Shown: in pieces, positions 44,566 through 52,875 of the stretch | How positions within the stretch are numbered: position 1 is the stretch's first letter | Layout: the number at the start of each line of letters is the position of its first letter | Assembly (NCBI GenBank): GCA_947625735.1 | Contig: CANQPL010000002.1 | Location: forward strand, 62,001 to 126,000 | Direction of reading: 5' to 3' | Source of the DNA: an uncultured Clostridia bacterium | GTDB lineage: Bacteria > Bacillota > Clostridia > Oscillospirales > Ruminococcaceae | DNA length: 64,000 bases | Translations under genes and position numbers: made by a program | Notes under the pieces: generated by a model | The model's input: only the letters and a program-made list of their open reading frames with translations | Databases searched by the model: none | Told to the model about the DNA's origin: nothing

Positions 44566-45300
44566 TTATACCATTTGGGCGGCAGTTGCCGCCATTTTTA
44601 AAATGCACCACAGCGGGTGTCCTGACACGCTGCATATCTCGGCTAAACTGCCGATACCGTTTGCAGCTATTTCGGTAATGCATTTTTTCCAGTCGTTTGG
44701 TGTTTTGACAGAATCTATATCGAAGGCTTCATTTCTCTTTTTCAGTTCTTTGGCAGTTTCTTTGCGGAGCTTTTCCTTGTCCTGTTCGTTGCAGTCCATG
44801 TAAATGAGCAGGAAATAGTATTCCGGACGTATCTGCAGGACATTTTTTCCTCGCTGTATCTCTATGTAGCCGCCGTTTTCGCTTATGAAGTTTTCTATTT
44901 CGCTGTAGAGGTTCGGGTCGGGTACGGGAATTATGATCTTTTTGGTTTTATCATCATAGACCACACGTTCTCTGAGGGACATAAAGGATTTCCTCCAGTC
45001 AAACTGCTGAGGATAACGTGCCTGTTTTTTGATTTTCAGTGTCCTGACTTTTTCCTGCGGTATTCCCAGCATTTTTCCGATGTTATAGTCTGAACAAGCA
45101 TTGTAATTTAAAACATTTGTGGTTTTGTCTGCGTAGGTTTCGATCATTTCGTCCATAAAGATGCTGAACATAAGCAGCTCCACTTCCGATTTTGAAGTCG
45201 TGCCGAAATTCTGCTTATAAAACATATCGGCGATCTTATCAAACATGGCGGCTTTTTTGGCGGTGTCCATGGAGTAGATGTTAAATGTTGTTGTTTCCAT
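44566..45300 (-). CDS. Protein of unknown function between the TIR and SPFH genes
   Basis: A 244-residue soluble protein. The N-terminal half looks helical, with a helix-turn-helix-like segment (NYNACSDYNIGKMLGIPQEKVRTLKIKK, in two adjoining pieces) preceded by ELLMFSIFMDEMIETY. The C-terminal part is mixed, with an EIQRGKNVLQIRPEYYFLL beta region and a final hydrophobic helix. I do not recognise the family. Good ribosome sites (AAGGAGGAAAAA upstream) and 15- and 38-base gaps to its neighbours show it is part of the operon. Confidence 0.7.
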   Translation of the reverse strand: METTTFNIYSMDTAKKAAMFDKIADMFYKQNFGTTSKSEVELLMFSIFMDEMIETYADKTTNVLNYNACSDYNIGKMLGIPQEKVRTLKIKKQARYPQQFDWRKSFMSLRERVVYDDKTKKIIIPVPDPNLYSEIENFISENGGYIEIQRGKNVLQIRPEYYFLLIYMDCNEQDKEKLRKETAKELKKRNEAFDIDSVKTPNDWKKCITEIAANGIGSLAEICSVSGHPLWCILKMAATAAQMV

Positions 45301-45338
45301 AGTTTTTTCCTCCTTGTTTTTTGCAGAGATTTATTTTG

Positions 45339-47801
45339 TTAGTTTGATTTTTGGTATTTTGATGTAGAGCCATCGGAATAATATTGTGTTAGTTTTCCGG
45401 CAGACTCAAAAGAAAAGTCCTTATCATATATTTCTGTTTTCTCAAATGAAAAATTGTAAGGTCCATAATCAAAAGTATCTTTTGAATGTAAATTGAATTC
45501 TAACGTAATTGAAAATGTCCAATCTTTTTCATTTATTGTAACATCTGCATACACATCATCACTGAGGTCACCATCAGAATATACAGAATAATATCTTCCT
45601 GCATAATCCTTGAATTTGTTATAATACTGATCATATTCATCACCGAGTCCGTTATCCTTCATAACTTTCTCAAAAGATAAATCAAAATCTATACAAATAT
45701 GACATGCGTCATAATAATTTCCGTTTTTTGCTTGTTCTAAGGCCCAACTTTCTTGGGCTGAGATATATTCTTTTATTTCCTGTATCTGATAAGCGGAATC
45801 TTTGAAATATTTAATGCTTTCATACTCACTTATGGCTTCCATGAATTGACCGGATCTAAACAGATGACTAGCATTGTTGTACGTCATTTGAGAGGTTGAA
45901 TAAAGCTTATTCAACAACACCATCAATGTGATAATTACGGCTACAACGGTTGCTTCAATTATTTTCTTTTTCCTTTCTTTTCTTGCTATTTCTTCCTGTT
46001 GCTTTCTTTCTCTTTCTCTCCGTTCATTCCTTTCGGCTTCTTCTATTTCCTGTATTTTCACACGGCATCGTTCTGCCATTTCATTGGCGTCCTTATAATT
46101 TTTGACCTTTTGAAATTTCGTAATAGCCGATTGTACTTTTCCCTCATCAAATTCGGCAACGGCTTCCCTGTAGGTCAGCTCCACAGCCATTTTTTTGCAC
46201 CTTTCCATATATTTTTCGGCATCTTTATAGTCCTTGATTTTTTCAAACTGCGTTTGTGCAAATTCGATATCCTCTACCGTGGTGCTGTTCAGATTGGCTA
46301 ATGCTCTCTGATAGATAACTTCCTTACAGTCCGTAACACGCTGTGCTGCGTCCTTATAGTCAATGATCTTTTCAAACTGCCTTAGTGCCAGTTCAACAAC
46401 AGAATCTGTAGAGTTTCTTATATTGACTACTGCCGCCTGATATATTTTTTCATTGCACTTGTCAATGTACTCTGCGGAGTCTTTGTAGTCCTTTAACATC
46501 TTAAATCTCTTTATTACAGGTTCGATTTTATCAACTGTGGCTTTGTTGAATTCGTCTACAGCGTCATAATAGCGAGTTCCCTTGTCCAGATCTTCCAGCT
46601 TTTTCTCCTGCTCATCATCGGCATAACGCATAGCTTTCTGAAAATTTCCATCGTATTTCAGACCCTTCCAGTGCCGGGCATTGCTTTCCAGTTCGCTTTC
46701 GGTAGATGCTTCTTTATCTGCCATCAGCAGATAGAGATATGCCTGAGAACATTCCGGATCCTTATCAAGCACCTTTTCGCAGTATGCTTTTGCGTTATCC
46801 CAATCCCTATCCTCCAGAAAAATTTCCACACGCTTGAGCAGAGGCTCTATGCCGCTGTCCTGTACAGGCGCACTTGCCCGGACTGCGTTTTGCTGTACGG
46901 GTTCATCCGTCCGTATCACTTTACGTATACCCCGCACAATATCGCTCATAAAACCGATCTTGCTCATGTCCTGCGCCTGAAGATGAGAAAACTCCTCGGG
47001 CAGATCGTAGGCGTCCATATCCTTGTAGCAGGGGATAAGCAGCTTGCTTCTGTCGCCCTGTGCGATCTTGAGAAATCTGCTCCATTCGTTCTTTACCCAC
47101 ACAGCACTGAAATATTCGGGCTTTGACCCTATGACCAGCATTACCTTTGCACTGGTAAGAGCGGCGTATATGTACGGCTCATACTCCTGCCCCAGCTTAT
47201 CCTCCAGCGTGATCGCCGCATAGAATACCTTGAAACCCTCCTGTGTCAGCTGATGATATATGTCGTTGGCGGTCACACTGTCCTGTGTGCGCCTTCCGGA
47301 ATCATCTGTCTCCTTGTAGCAGATAAACACATCAAAGGGCTGTTCATTGCGCACAATTGCAAGAATATCCCTCTGAAGCCGGTCGATCTCCTCTGCCTCC
47401 TTTTCGTAAAGATCACGCTGCACGGCATCGGCGTGTTCCAGTGCAGCACGGTAGTCCACATCTGTCTTTACGGACTCCAACTGCGTTCTGTGGCAGGTAG
47501 GGACCTTGCGGAAGGTGGCAGGGTCCTCCACATATTCAATGCCATATTTGCACAGCACCATGCCCCAGTACGCCTCTGCCTCGTTGGGGTCGCTGTTTAC
47601 GATCTTTTCGTATATCTCCTGTGCCTTGTCAAATTCGCACCTGCTGCGCAGGTTGTTGGCACGGTTGAAAAGATTTGCCGCCACATCGTCACGGGTTTTA
47701 GGAATAGTTTGTGAAGTGCCGCAATATTCACATTCGCAGACGGTGACACCGTCGCTTACCTCCAGCGAACCGCCGCACATTTTACATTTAAAAACAGCCA
47801 T
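45339..47801 (-). CDS. Zinc ribbon - TPR - TIR domain - transmembrane protein
   Basis: An 820-residue multi-domain protein. The start is the ATG eight bases after AAAGGGG. An N-terminal zinc ribbon (Cys 6/9 and 24/27) is followed by TPR-like helices (about 40-150) and a TIR domain (about 156-295: FDVFICYKETD, GFKVFYA, EYEPYIYAAL with candidate catalytic Glu206 or Glu208, LVIGSKPEYFSAVWVKNEW). Then come many 35-40-residue helical repeats with KDYKDAxxY motifs (about 330-590), one transmembrane helix (about 612-632) and an outer domain. Bacterial TIR domains often hydrolyse NAD or act as sensors in defence; NADase activity here is inference. It is the first gene of a four-gene operon with its own promoter. 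Confidence 0.87.
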   Translation of the reverse strand: MAVFKCKMCGGSLEVSDGVTVCECEYCGTSQTIPKTRDDVAANLFNRANNLRSRCEFDKAQEIYEKIVNSDPNEAEAYWGMVLCKYGIEYVEDPATFRKVPTCHRTQLESVKTDVDYRAALEHADAVQRDLYEKEAEEIDRLQRDILAIVRNEQPFDVFICYKETDDSGRRTQDSVTANDIYHQLTQEGFKVFYAAITLEDKLGQEYEPYIYAALTSAKVMLVIGSKPEYFSAVWVKNEWSRFLKIAQGDRSKLLIPCYKDMDAYDLPEEFSHLQAQDMSKIGFMSDIVRGIRKVIRTDEPVQQNAVRASAPVQDSGIEPLLKRVEIFLEDRDWDNAKAYCEKVLDKDPECSQAYLYLLMADKEASTESELESNARHWKGLKYDGNFQKAMRYADDEQEKKLEDLDKGTRYYDAVDEFNKATVDKIEPVIKRFKMLKDYKDSAEYIDKCNEKIYQAAVVNIRNSTDSVVELALRQFEKIIDYKDAAQRVTDCKEVIYQRALANLNSTTVEDIEFAQTQFEKIKDYKDAEKYMERCKKMAVELTYREAVAEFDEGKVQSAITKFQKVKNYKDANEMAERCRVKIQEIEEAERNERRERERKQQEEIARKERKKKIIEATVVAVIITLMVLLNKLYSTSQMTYNNASHLFRSGQFMEAISEYESIKYFKDSAYQIQEIKEYISAQESWALEQAKNGNYYDACHICIDFDLSFEKVMKDNGLGDEYDQYYNKFKDYAGRYYSVYSDGDLSDDVYADVTINEKDWTFSITLEFNLHSKDTFDYGPYNFSFEKTEIYDKDFSFESAGKLTQYYSDGSTSKYQKSN

Positions 47802-47874
47802 TATCAAAGCCCCTTTTCTTAATTTATCGGATTTTCTCAGAACAAGTCTTAAAAGAAAGAATTTTGTTATACAT

Positions 47875-47903
47875 ATTATACCATTGTCTTACAAAAAAGT
47901 CAA
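47875..47903 (-). promoter_or_regulatory. Promoter of the TIR-SPFH operon
   Basis: Minus-strand TTGACT, a 17-base spacer and TATAAT. The left arm of the inverted repeat lies inside the spacer, so a bound regulator would block it. Confidence 0.8.
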
Positions 47904-47923
47904 GTGATTTATTTGTAAGACAA
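47884..47923. promoter_or_regulatory. Operator-like inverted repeat between the TIR operon and XRE gene
   Basis: Perfect 12-base arms, TTGTCTTACAAA (47884-47895) and TTTGTAAGACAA (47912-47923), with 16 bases between. The two sites are centred 28 bases apart and cover the divergent promoters. Confidence 0.75.
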
Positions 47924-47931
47924 AAAGAGTG

Positions 47932-47937
47932 TATAAT
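47932..47937 (+). promoter_or_regulatory. -10 box of the XRE regulator gene
   Basis: A perfect TATAAT with only a weak -35 (TTATTT at 17 bases), immediately next to the right operator arm. Confidence 0.55.
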
Positions 47938-47968
47938 ATAGGTAGTTTCTATGAAAGGACGACTGCTT

Positions 47969-48253
47969 ATGAGGAAAGAGGTAGCTTTTAAAAACCGTGA
48001 CAGATTCATTCAGCTTGGCATTGCCATATCTTCTCTGCGCAAAGTACGGGGACTATCTCAGGAAAAGCTGGCAGAGAAAGCCAACATAAGCCGTTCACTG
48101 CTGAGCATTATTGAAGCACCCAATGCCGCCAACAGTTTTTCACTGGAGGTTTTATATGATATTGCAGACGCCCTGAACGTTGCCCCTGCTGATCTTATTA
48201 ATGCGTCCATGTTTCCTGATGAAATTATCAGCAAAACAGGCAACGCAGAATGA
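47969..48253 (+). CDS. XRE family helix-turn-helix regulator
   Basis: A 94-residue protein: one HTH domain (LGIAISSLRKVRGLSQEKLAEKA, ISRSLLSIIEAPN, LEVLYDIADALNVAPADLI, matching the five-helix lambda-repressor fold). The ATG at 47969 follows AAAGGA by nine bases; an ATG six codons upstream has only a poor site. It is divergent from the TIR operon across a shared 12-base dyad and is thus the likely repressor of both. This arrangement is common in inducible defence and toxin operons. Confidence 0.88.
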   Translation: MRKEVAFKNRDRFIQLGIAISSLRKVRGLSQEKLAEKANISRSLLSIIEAPNAANSFSLEVLYDIADALNVAPADLINASMFPDEIISKTGNAE

Positions 48254-48328
48254 ATTTCAAGCAGATTTTCCGTGGCAGCGGGAATTTAACAGTCCTGAGG
48301 ACAACGAAAACAGCGACAATAAGCTGTA

Positions 48329-48369
48329 AGGGCAGGCACTTTTCAATTGAAAAGCTCCCTGTCTTTTTT
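48329..48369 (+). terminator. Terminator after the XRE gene
   Basis: A stem made of CTTTTC-AATT-GAAAAG extended by GGCAGG/CCTGTC, followed by six T residues. Confidence 0.75.
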
Positions 48370-48423
48370 GTCATTTTTTAAGTAAGTATAAGTAAGAGGA
48401 TCTCAGAAATTTTTGGTATAAAC

Positions 48424-48457
48424 CGTCCGTAAAGGTGCAGCCTTCGGACGTTTTTTT
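48424..48457 (+). terminator. Second terminator before spoIIIAA
   Basis: CGTCCG/CGGACG stem followed by seven T residues. It further insulates the spoIIIA operon from upstream transcription. Confidence 0.7.
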
Positions 48458-48494
48458 GTCGTAATATGTGACGGATATCGCCTGATGATTTCAT

Positions 48495-48523
48495 GCATAT
48501 TGCTCCCGTGCTGCGAATAGAAT
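48495..48523 (+). promoter_or_regulatory. Sigma-E-like promoter of the spoIIIA operon
   Basis: GCATATT fits the sigma-E -35 (KMATATT), followed after 14 bases by AATAGAAT, a six-of-eight match to CATACANT. Bacillus spoIIIA is transcribed by sigma-E, supporting the call. Confidence 0.6.
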
Positions 48524-48551
48524 GTACAAATGAAAGGAGCGGAAAAATGCT

Positions 48552-49481
48552 ATGGATATTAGTTCGGCAATACTCAGATATTTTCCCGGCAGCGTGGGAA
48601 AGGCACTTACAGGATTTGAGGGAGAACCCTTTGAGATCCGTCTGAGGACAAACAGACCGTTAGCTGTGCTGACAGGTGACAAAACTATCTTTCTGCGTGA
48701 GGACGGCAGCACCGCACAGCTCCCCGCTGAGGGTGTTACGGTCACCGCAGAGGATATAAGGCGCACCTTTGAAGCGGTCACACGCTATTCGATCCATACC
48801 GTGCAGGGTCAGATCGCAAAGGGATTTATCACCGTTGCAGGAGGACACCGTGCAGGACTCAGCGGAACGGCGGTCTATTCGGCGGAGGGAAGACTCGAAA
48901 ACCTGAGATACATAAACGGTATAAACTTCCGTATAGCACATGAAATTCACGGCGCTGCCGATGAGATAGTGAACAGGATAATGGCGGGAGAGCCGAAAAG
49001 CGTGCTTATTATCGGAGAGCCTTGCTCGGGAAAGACTACCGTGCTTCGTGATCTTTGCCGTCAGATAGGAGATCGTTTTCCTGTTTCACTTATTGACGAA
49101 AGGGGAGAGATCGCTGCCGAAAGCGGAGGAGTACCGCAGAATGATGTGGGCGCAGGCACGGATATTTTCAGCGGATTTTCAAAGCCTGACGGAATAATCT
49201 CGGCGGTAAGATCCATGTCGCCCCGAATGATCTTCTGCGATGAAATAGGCTCAGATGAGGATCTTGCTGCACTGGAGCTGGCTGCAAGGAGCGGTGTGCG
49301 GGCTGCTGCCACACTTCACTGCGACAGCACCGAGCAGCTTATGCGCAGACAGAAGATATACCGTCTTGTAATGAGCGGAGTATTTGAATACTGTGTTCTG
49401 GTACAGCAGCGCAGAATTGTACGTATAATCCGCAGTGAGGAGCTTTCTCCTGCCGCACATAAAAGGAGTGAGAGCAGATGA
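48552..49481 (+). CDS. spoIIIAA: Stage III sporulation protein AA (ATPase)
   Basis: A 309-residue secretion-type ATPase (related to VirB11/GspE) of the SpoIIIA-SpoIIQ channel between mother cell and forespore. Walker A IGEPCSGKTTVLRDL is near residue 154, followed by DERGEIA, ISAVRSMSPRMIFCDEIG (Walker B-like) and LHCDS. The ATG is set by the frame. An overlapping ATG five bases upstream is in another frame. It is the first gene of the complete eight-gene operon, with GAAAGGAGCGG upstream. Confidence 0.95.
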   Translation: MDISSAILRYFPGSVGKALTGFEGEPFEIRLRTNRPLAVLTGDKTIFLREDGSTAQLPAEGVTVTAEDIRRTFEAVTRYSIHTVQGQIAKGFITVAGGHRAGLSGTAVYSAEGRLENLRYINGINFRIAHEIHGAADEIVNRIMAGEPKSVLIIGEPCSGKTTVLRDLCRQIGDRFPVSLIDERGEIAAESGGVPQNDVGAGTDIFSGFSKPDGIISAVRSMSPRMIFCDEIGSDEDLAALELAARSGVRAAATLHCDSTEQLMRRQKIYRLVMSGVFEYCVLVQQRRIVRIIRSEELSPAAHKRSESR

Positions 49482-49996
49482 TAAGACTTGCGGGAATACT
49501 TCTTCTGCTGTCAATGTCTGTTCTTACGGGGTGTATCGCCGCCCGTGACCTGAAAGCACGGGTCAGGGCGGTGCGGGAGATACGGTTTCTTATTGAGGAG
49601 CTGCGTCTTATGATAAGATACGAAGCTCCCGAGGTGTCAGAGATTGCCCGCAGGCTGAGTGAGGACGATAATTTTCATGAACTCGGCTTTTTACGGCTTC
49701 TTCCGGGATATGCCGAAGCCTCTCTTTCGGGAGGAGGTACTTTCCGTGAGGCGTGGACAAGGGCGCTTTCTGAGGAACGGGGGTATCTTTCGGAGGAGGA
49801 TGTCTCTCTTCTTGAAAGGACAGGCAGTATTTTAGGCTCATGCGACTGTGAGGGACAGCTTTCTAAGCTGTCGGTATGTTCTGCTGAGGCGGACAGGCTC
49901 TGTGAGGAGGCACGTGAGCAGTACAGCGCAAAGGGAAGACTTTACAGGTCGCTGGGAGCAATTGCGGGGGCGCTCATAGCGGTGATCGCAGTATAA
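49478..49996 (+). CDS. spoIIIAB: Stage III sporulation protein AB
   Basis: A 172-residue membrane protein. It has an N-terminal helix (residues 3-20), a soluble helical domain with ARVRAVREIRFLIEELRLMIRYE, and a C-terminal helix. It resembles GspF-type platform proteins and is required for channel assembly during engulfment. It overlaps spoIIIAA by four bases. Confidence 0.92.
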   Translation: MIRLAGILLLLSMSVLTGCIAARDLKARVRAVREIRFLIEELRLMIRYEAPEVSEIARRLSEDDNFHELGFLRLLPGYAEASLSGGGTFREAWTRALSEERGYLSEEDVSLLERTGSILGSCDCEGQLSKLSVCSAEADRLCEEAREQYSAKGRLYRSLGAIAGALIAVIAV

Positions 49997-50014
49997 TAAG
50001 GGAGGACGGCAAAA

Positions 50015-50209
50015 GTGGAAATAGAGCTTATCTTCAAGGTGGCGGGCGTGGGTATTATTGTGGCTGTTCTCAATATTCTTCTCAAAAAAGCCGAGAGGGA
50101 CGAGCAGGCACTTATGACTACTCTTGCGGGACTTGTTGTGGTGCTGATGATGCTCATTCAGGAAATAGCGGAGCTTTTTGAGGCTGTCCGCACTGCCTTC
50201 GGGTTATAG
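50015..50209 (+). CDS. spoIIIAC: Stage III sporulation protein AC
   Basis: A 64-residue small membrane protein with two helices (VAGVGIIVAVLNILLKKA; LMTTLAGLVVVLMMLIQEI). It starts with GTG, seven bases after GGGAGGACGG. It has the expected length for SpoIIIAC, part of the feeding-tube channel. spoIIIAD follows after two bases. Confidence 0.93.
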   Translation: MEIELIFKVAGVGIIVAVLNILLKKAERDEQALMTTLAGLVVVLMMLIQEIAELFEAVRTAFGL

Positions 50210-50211
50210 CC

Positions 50212-50607
50212 ATGACGGGGGACAGACTTTTACTTATTGCTGGGGTCTGTATCGTTACTGCGGCTCTTTGCAGGGTGTTTGACAATTCCGCAAAGGAATA
50301 CGGCGTGATGATAAAGACCGCAGCTGCTGCGGCGATCATGGCAGCGGTGATCTCGGGACTTGTACCCGTTCTTGAACGGGTGGAGGCTATGTACAGTGAA
50401 ACAGGCGGAAACAGTGAGTATCTTACCGTACTGCTCAAAAGTCTGGGGATATGCTTTCTGACGCAGCTTGCGGCTGATATCTGCCGTGACAGCGGAGAGG
50501 GTACGCTTGCTTCTCAGGCGGAAACAGCGGGAAAAACTGCGCTGCTTATTATCGCACTTCCCCTTTTTGAAAGAGCGGCGCAGCTTGCACGGGAGCTTAT
50601 ATTATAA
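50212..50607 (+). CDS. spoIIIAD: Stage III sporulation protein AD
   Basis: A 131-residue protein with about three to four membrane helices. The C-terminal half (SLGICFLTQLAADICRDSGEGTLASQAE, in two pieces) is the recognisable SpoIIIAD segment. It lies between spoIIIAC and spoIIIAE in the invariant order. Confidence 0.92.
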   Translation: MTGDRLLLIAGVCIVTAALCRVFDNSAKEYGVMIKTAAAAAIMAAVISGLVPVLERVEAMYSETGGNSEYLTVLLKSLGICFLTQLAADICRDSGEGTLASQAETAGKTALLIIALPLFERAAQLARELIL

Positions 50608-50664
50608 GGTGCATCGGCTTTGTACGGTGTTTCTTAAAAAAGACGGTCAAAGGAACATAAAGCT

Positions 50665-51822
50665 ATGAAAAGGATACTGATGTTTATAACGGCAGCGGTG
50701 CTTTCACTGTTTACGGCATTTGTCGGGGCGGTGAATGTGTATGCCGAGGAGGAACAAGATGAGATAATAGCCGGACTTGCAGAGGATTACGATCTCGATT
50801 CGGCATATGACGGACTTGATTACGATGCGGCTGAGTTTCTGCGTGAGAACGGCATCACTCCCGAAAATGCAAGCGGCATAACAGAGCTTTCACCTAAAAC
50901 GGTACTGAGCTTCATCATAGAAAAGCTGAAAAACGGAGCGGTAAAGCCTTTACGCATATTCGGAATGATGCTTTCGGTCATAATACTCTCTGCTGCTGCG
51001 GGAGCGGCATCGGATACCGTCAGCATGGGAAGTGAAAAAACATTAAGGCTCATAACGGTGCTTATTGCCGTATCCGTTGTAGTGCCGCCGCTGGAGGACT
51101 GCTTGCTGACTGCGGCAAACATAATTGAAAAGGGCGGAAATTTCATGCTCGCATTTGTCCCCGTTTTTGTGGGAATATGCGCTGCATCAGGGAACGGCGC
51201 TTCATCTGTGGGATACAATCTTATTGTGCTGCTTCTTGCGGAATCGGGAGTAAAGATCGCTTCATCGGTGATAATGCCCGTTATCTCGGTGTGTCTTGCC
51301 ATGAATATAATAGATGCCATAAATCCGACATTCAGCCTGTCGGCGGTGACGGGGCTTTTTAAAAAGTGGACAGCTTTTTTTATGGGTCTTGTGATGACTG
51401 TTTTCTCGGGTCTGCTGTCGATCCAGAGCATAGTGGGAGTTTCTGCTGATACTGTAGGGATAAGGGCGGCAAAATTTGTGGTATCAAATATTGTACCCGT
51501 AGTCGGAAGTGCCGTTGCGGACGCTTACAGCACAATGCGCTCGGGACTGGGACTTTTAAGGGGGGCAGCAGGTGCTTTCGGGATAATTGCTCTTGCTGTT
51601 CTGCTTCTGCCGCCGATAATCGAAACGGGGTGTATGTATCTTGCCATGACTGCGGGGGAGTCCATAGCCGAAATGTTCGGCGTAAAGGAACTGGGAACGC
51701 TTTTCAGGGGAGCGGCGGCGGCACTTTCGCTTGTAAGTGCAGTGCTTGCCTGCTTCGGAGTGATGTTTATTGTTGCAACCATTATACTTATGGCTGCGGG
51801 ACTGGGAACGGGTGCGTCATAA
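50665..51822 (+). CDS. spoIIIAE: Stage III sporulation protein AE
   Basis: A 385-residue polytopic membrane protein with a signal peptide (AVNVYAEEEQ) and about seven further helices. It contains the typical CLAMNIIDAINPTFSL and FVVSNIVPVVGSAVADAYST segments. It is the largest membrane protein of the SpoIIIA complex and is needed for sigma-G activity in the forespore. Confidence 0.93.
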   Translation: MKRILMFITAAVLSLFTAFVGAVNVYAEEEQDEIIAGLAEDYDLDSAYDGLDYDAAEFLRENGITPENASGITELSPKTVLSFIIEKLKNGAVKPLRIFGMMLSVIILSAAAGAASDTVSMGSEKTLRLITVLIAVSVVVPPLEDCLLTAANIIEKGGNFMLAFVPVFVGICAASGNGASSVGYNLIVLLLAESGVKIASSVIMPVISVCLAMNIIDAINPTFSLSAVTGLFKKWTAFFMGLVMTVFSGLLSIQSIVGVSADTVGIRAAKFVVSNIVPVVGSAVADAYSTMRSGLGLLRGAAGAFGIIALAVLLLPPIIETGCMYLAMTAGESIAEMFGVKELGTLFRGAAAALSLVSAVLACFGVMFIVATIILMAAGLGTGAS

Positions 51823-51840
51823 CGGGAAAGGAAAAATAAA

Positions 51841-52311
51841 ATGGATATACTTAAAGGATCGGCTGCGGCAGCCTGTTTTCTGGGAATGATCTTTTCCATT
51901 CTCGGAAATATGGTACCGTCAGAAAAATTTTCACGTCAGATAAACATAATATTTGCTCTGATAATGGCACTGGTGATAATTCCTCCCTTTATGGGTTTAC
52001 AGCCCGAATTTCCCGAGCTGTTTGAGGAAAATGACAGTGCGCCCGATACCTCCGATATAATAAACTATCGCATGAATGAGGAGATATGCGGCAATATCTG
52101 CGACAGTCTGGCTGATATTCTCGGTGATAAGGGGATATTTCCCGCAGAAATTTCGGTAGAGATAAATAATTCCGCTGACGGGAGCATATCTATTACAAAG
52201 GCGGAAATTACCCTGACGGACAGTACACAGGAGGATAACGCCCGCAGGATCGTTTCGGAGGCTCTGGGCGGAGCGGAGGTGACGGTAAAAATCGAAGGGA
52301 GTGAAAGCTGA
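51841..52311 (+). CDS. spoIIIAF: Stage III sporulation protein AF
   Basis: A 156-residue protein with two N-terminal membrane helices (about residues 8-26 and 37-56) and a soluble C-terminal domain of the ring-building type found in SpoIIIAF. Order and size match the family, although the soluble domain diverges more than neighbours. It overlaps spoIIIAG by one base (TGATGG). Confidence 0.9.
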   Translation: MDILKGSAAAACFLGMIFSILGNMVPSEKFSRQINIIFALIMALVIIPPFMGLQPEFPELFEENDSAPDTSDIINYRMNEEICGNICDSLADILGDKGIFPAEISVEINNSADGSISITKAEITLTDSTQEDNARRIVSEALGGAEVTVKIEGSES

Positions 52312-52847
52312 TGGACTTTGACAGGATCAAGGAAAGAATAACAGGGCTTATAAACAGGCTCACAGGCAGCAAACGGGCAATGACTATAGCAGCCGCTCTC
52401 GGACTGCTGGGAATGCTGATGATCCTTTTTTCGGGAGGAGGAGACAATGAAAGGGATAAGGAGATCCAAGTCCCCGCCGACACCGACACAGACGAACGGT
52501 GGGCAGATTACAGACATCGTGAGGAGGAGGAGCTTGCATCAATACTTGCCGCCATAGACGGTGTGGGAAAGGTTCGGGTAATGATAACCGTAAGCGGTTC
52601 AGAGGAATATGTCTATGCCGAAAGCATAGATACAGCCGAGGAAAAGGAGGAGCATGAATATGTGATACTTAAAAAGGGATCTGAGGAGGAAGCATTGGTG
52701 CAGACAGTAAAGGCACCTGTTATAAAGGGGGTAGTCGTTGTCTGTGAGGGTGCTGATTCCGACAGGGTCAAGGAAAGAGTTTACAGGGCGGTTACGGCGG
52801 CGCTTTCCATACCTACAACGCTCATCTATGTAGCACCTATGGAATGA
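52311..52847 (+). CDS. spoIIIAG: Stage III sporulation protein AG
   Basis: A 178-residue protein with one N-terminal membrane helix (about residues 24-42), an acidic linker, and a ring-building domain (ELASILAAIDGVGKVRVMITVSGSEE, in pieces; VIKGVVVVCEGAD; AVTAALSIPTTLIYV). SpoIIIAG forms a large 30-mer ring in the intermembrane space in Bacillus. Confidence 0.93.
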   Translation: MDFDRIKERITGLINRLTGSKRAMTIAAALGLLGMLMILFSGGGDNERDKEIQVPADTDTDERWADYRHREEEELASILAAIDGVGKVRVMITVSGSEEYVYAESIDTAEEKEEHEYVILKKGSEEEALVQTVKAPVIKGVVVVCEGADSDRVKERVYRAVTAALSIPTTLIYVAPME

Positions 52848-52875
52848 TCTAAAATAAAAAACGGAGGAATTTATT

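Larger units (their letters stand above)
48254..48494. other. Stretch between the XRE gene and the spoIIIA promoter
   Basis: About 240 bases with no supported gene. It holds two terminator hairpins, described separately. Confidence 0.6.

Noticed and set aside
48301..48420. Small coding frame after the XRE gene
   Set aside because: It runs through a terminator hairpin and has no ribosome site.
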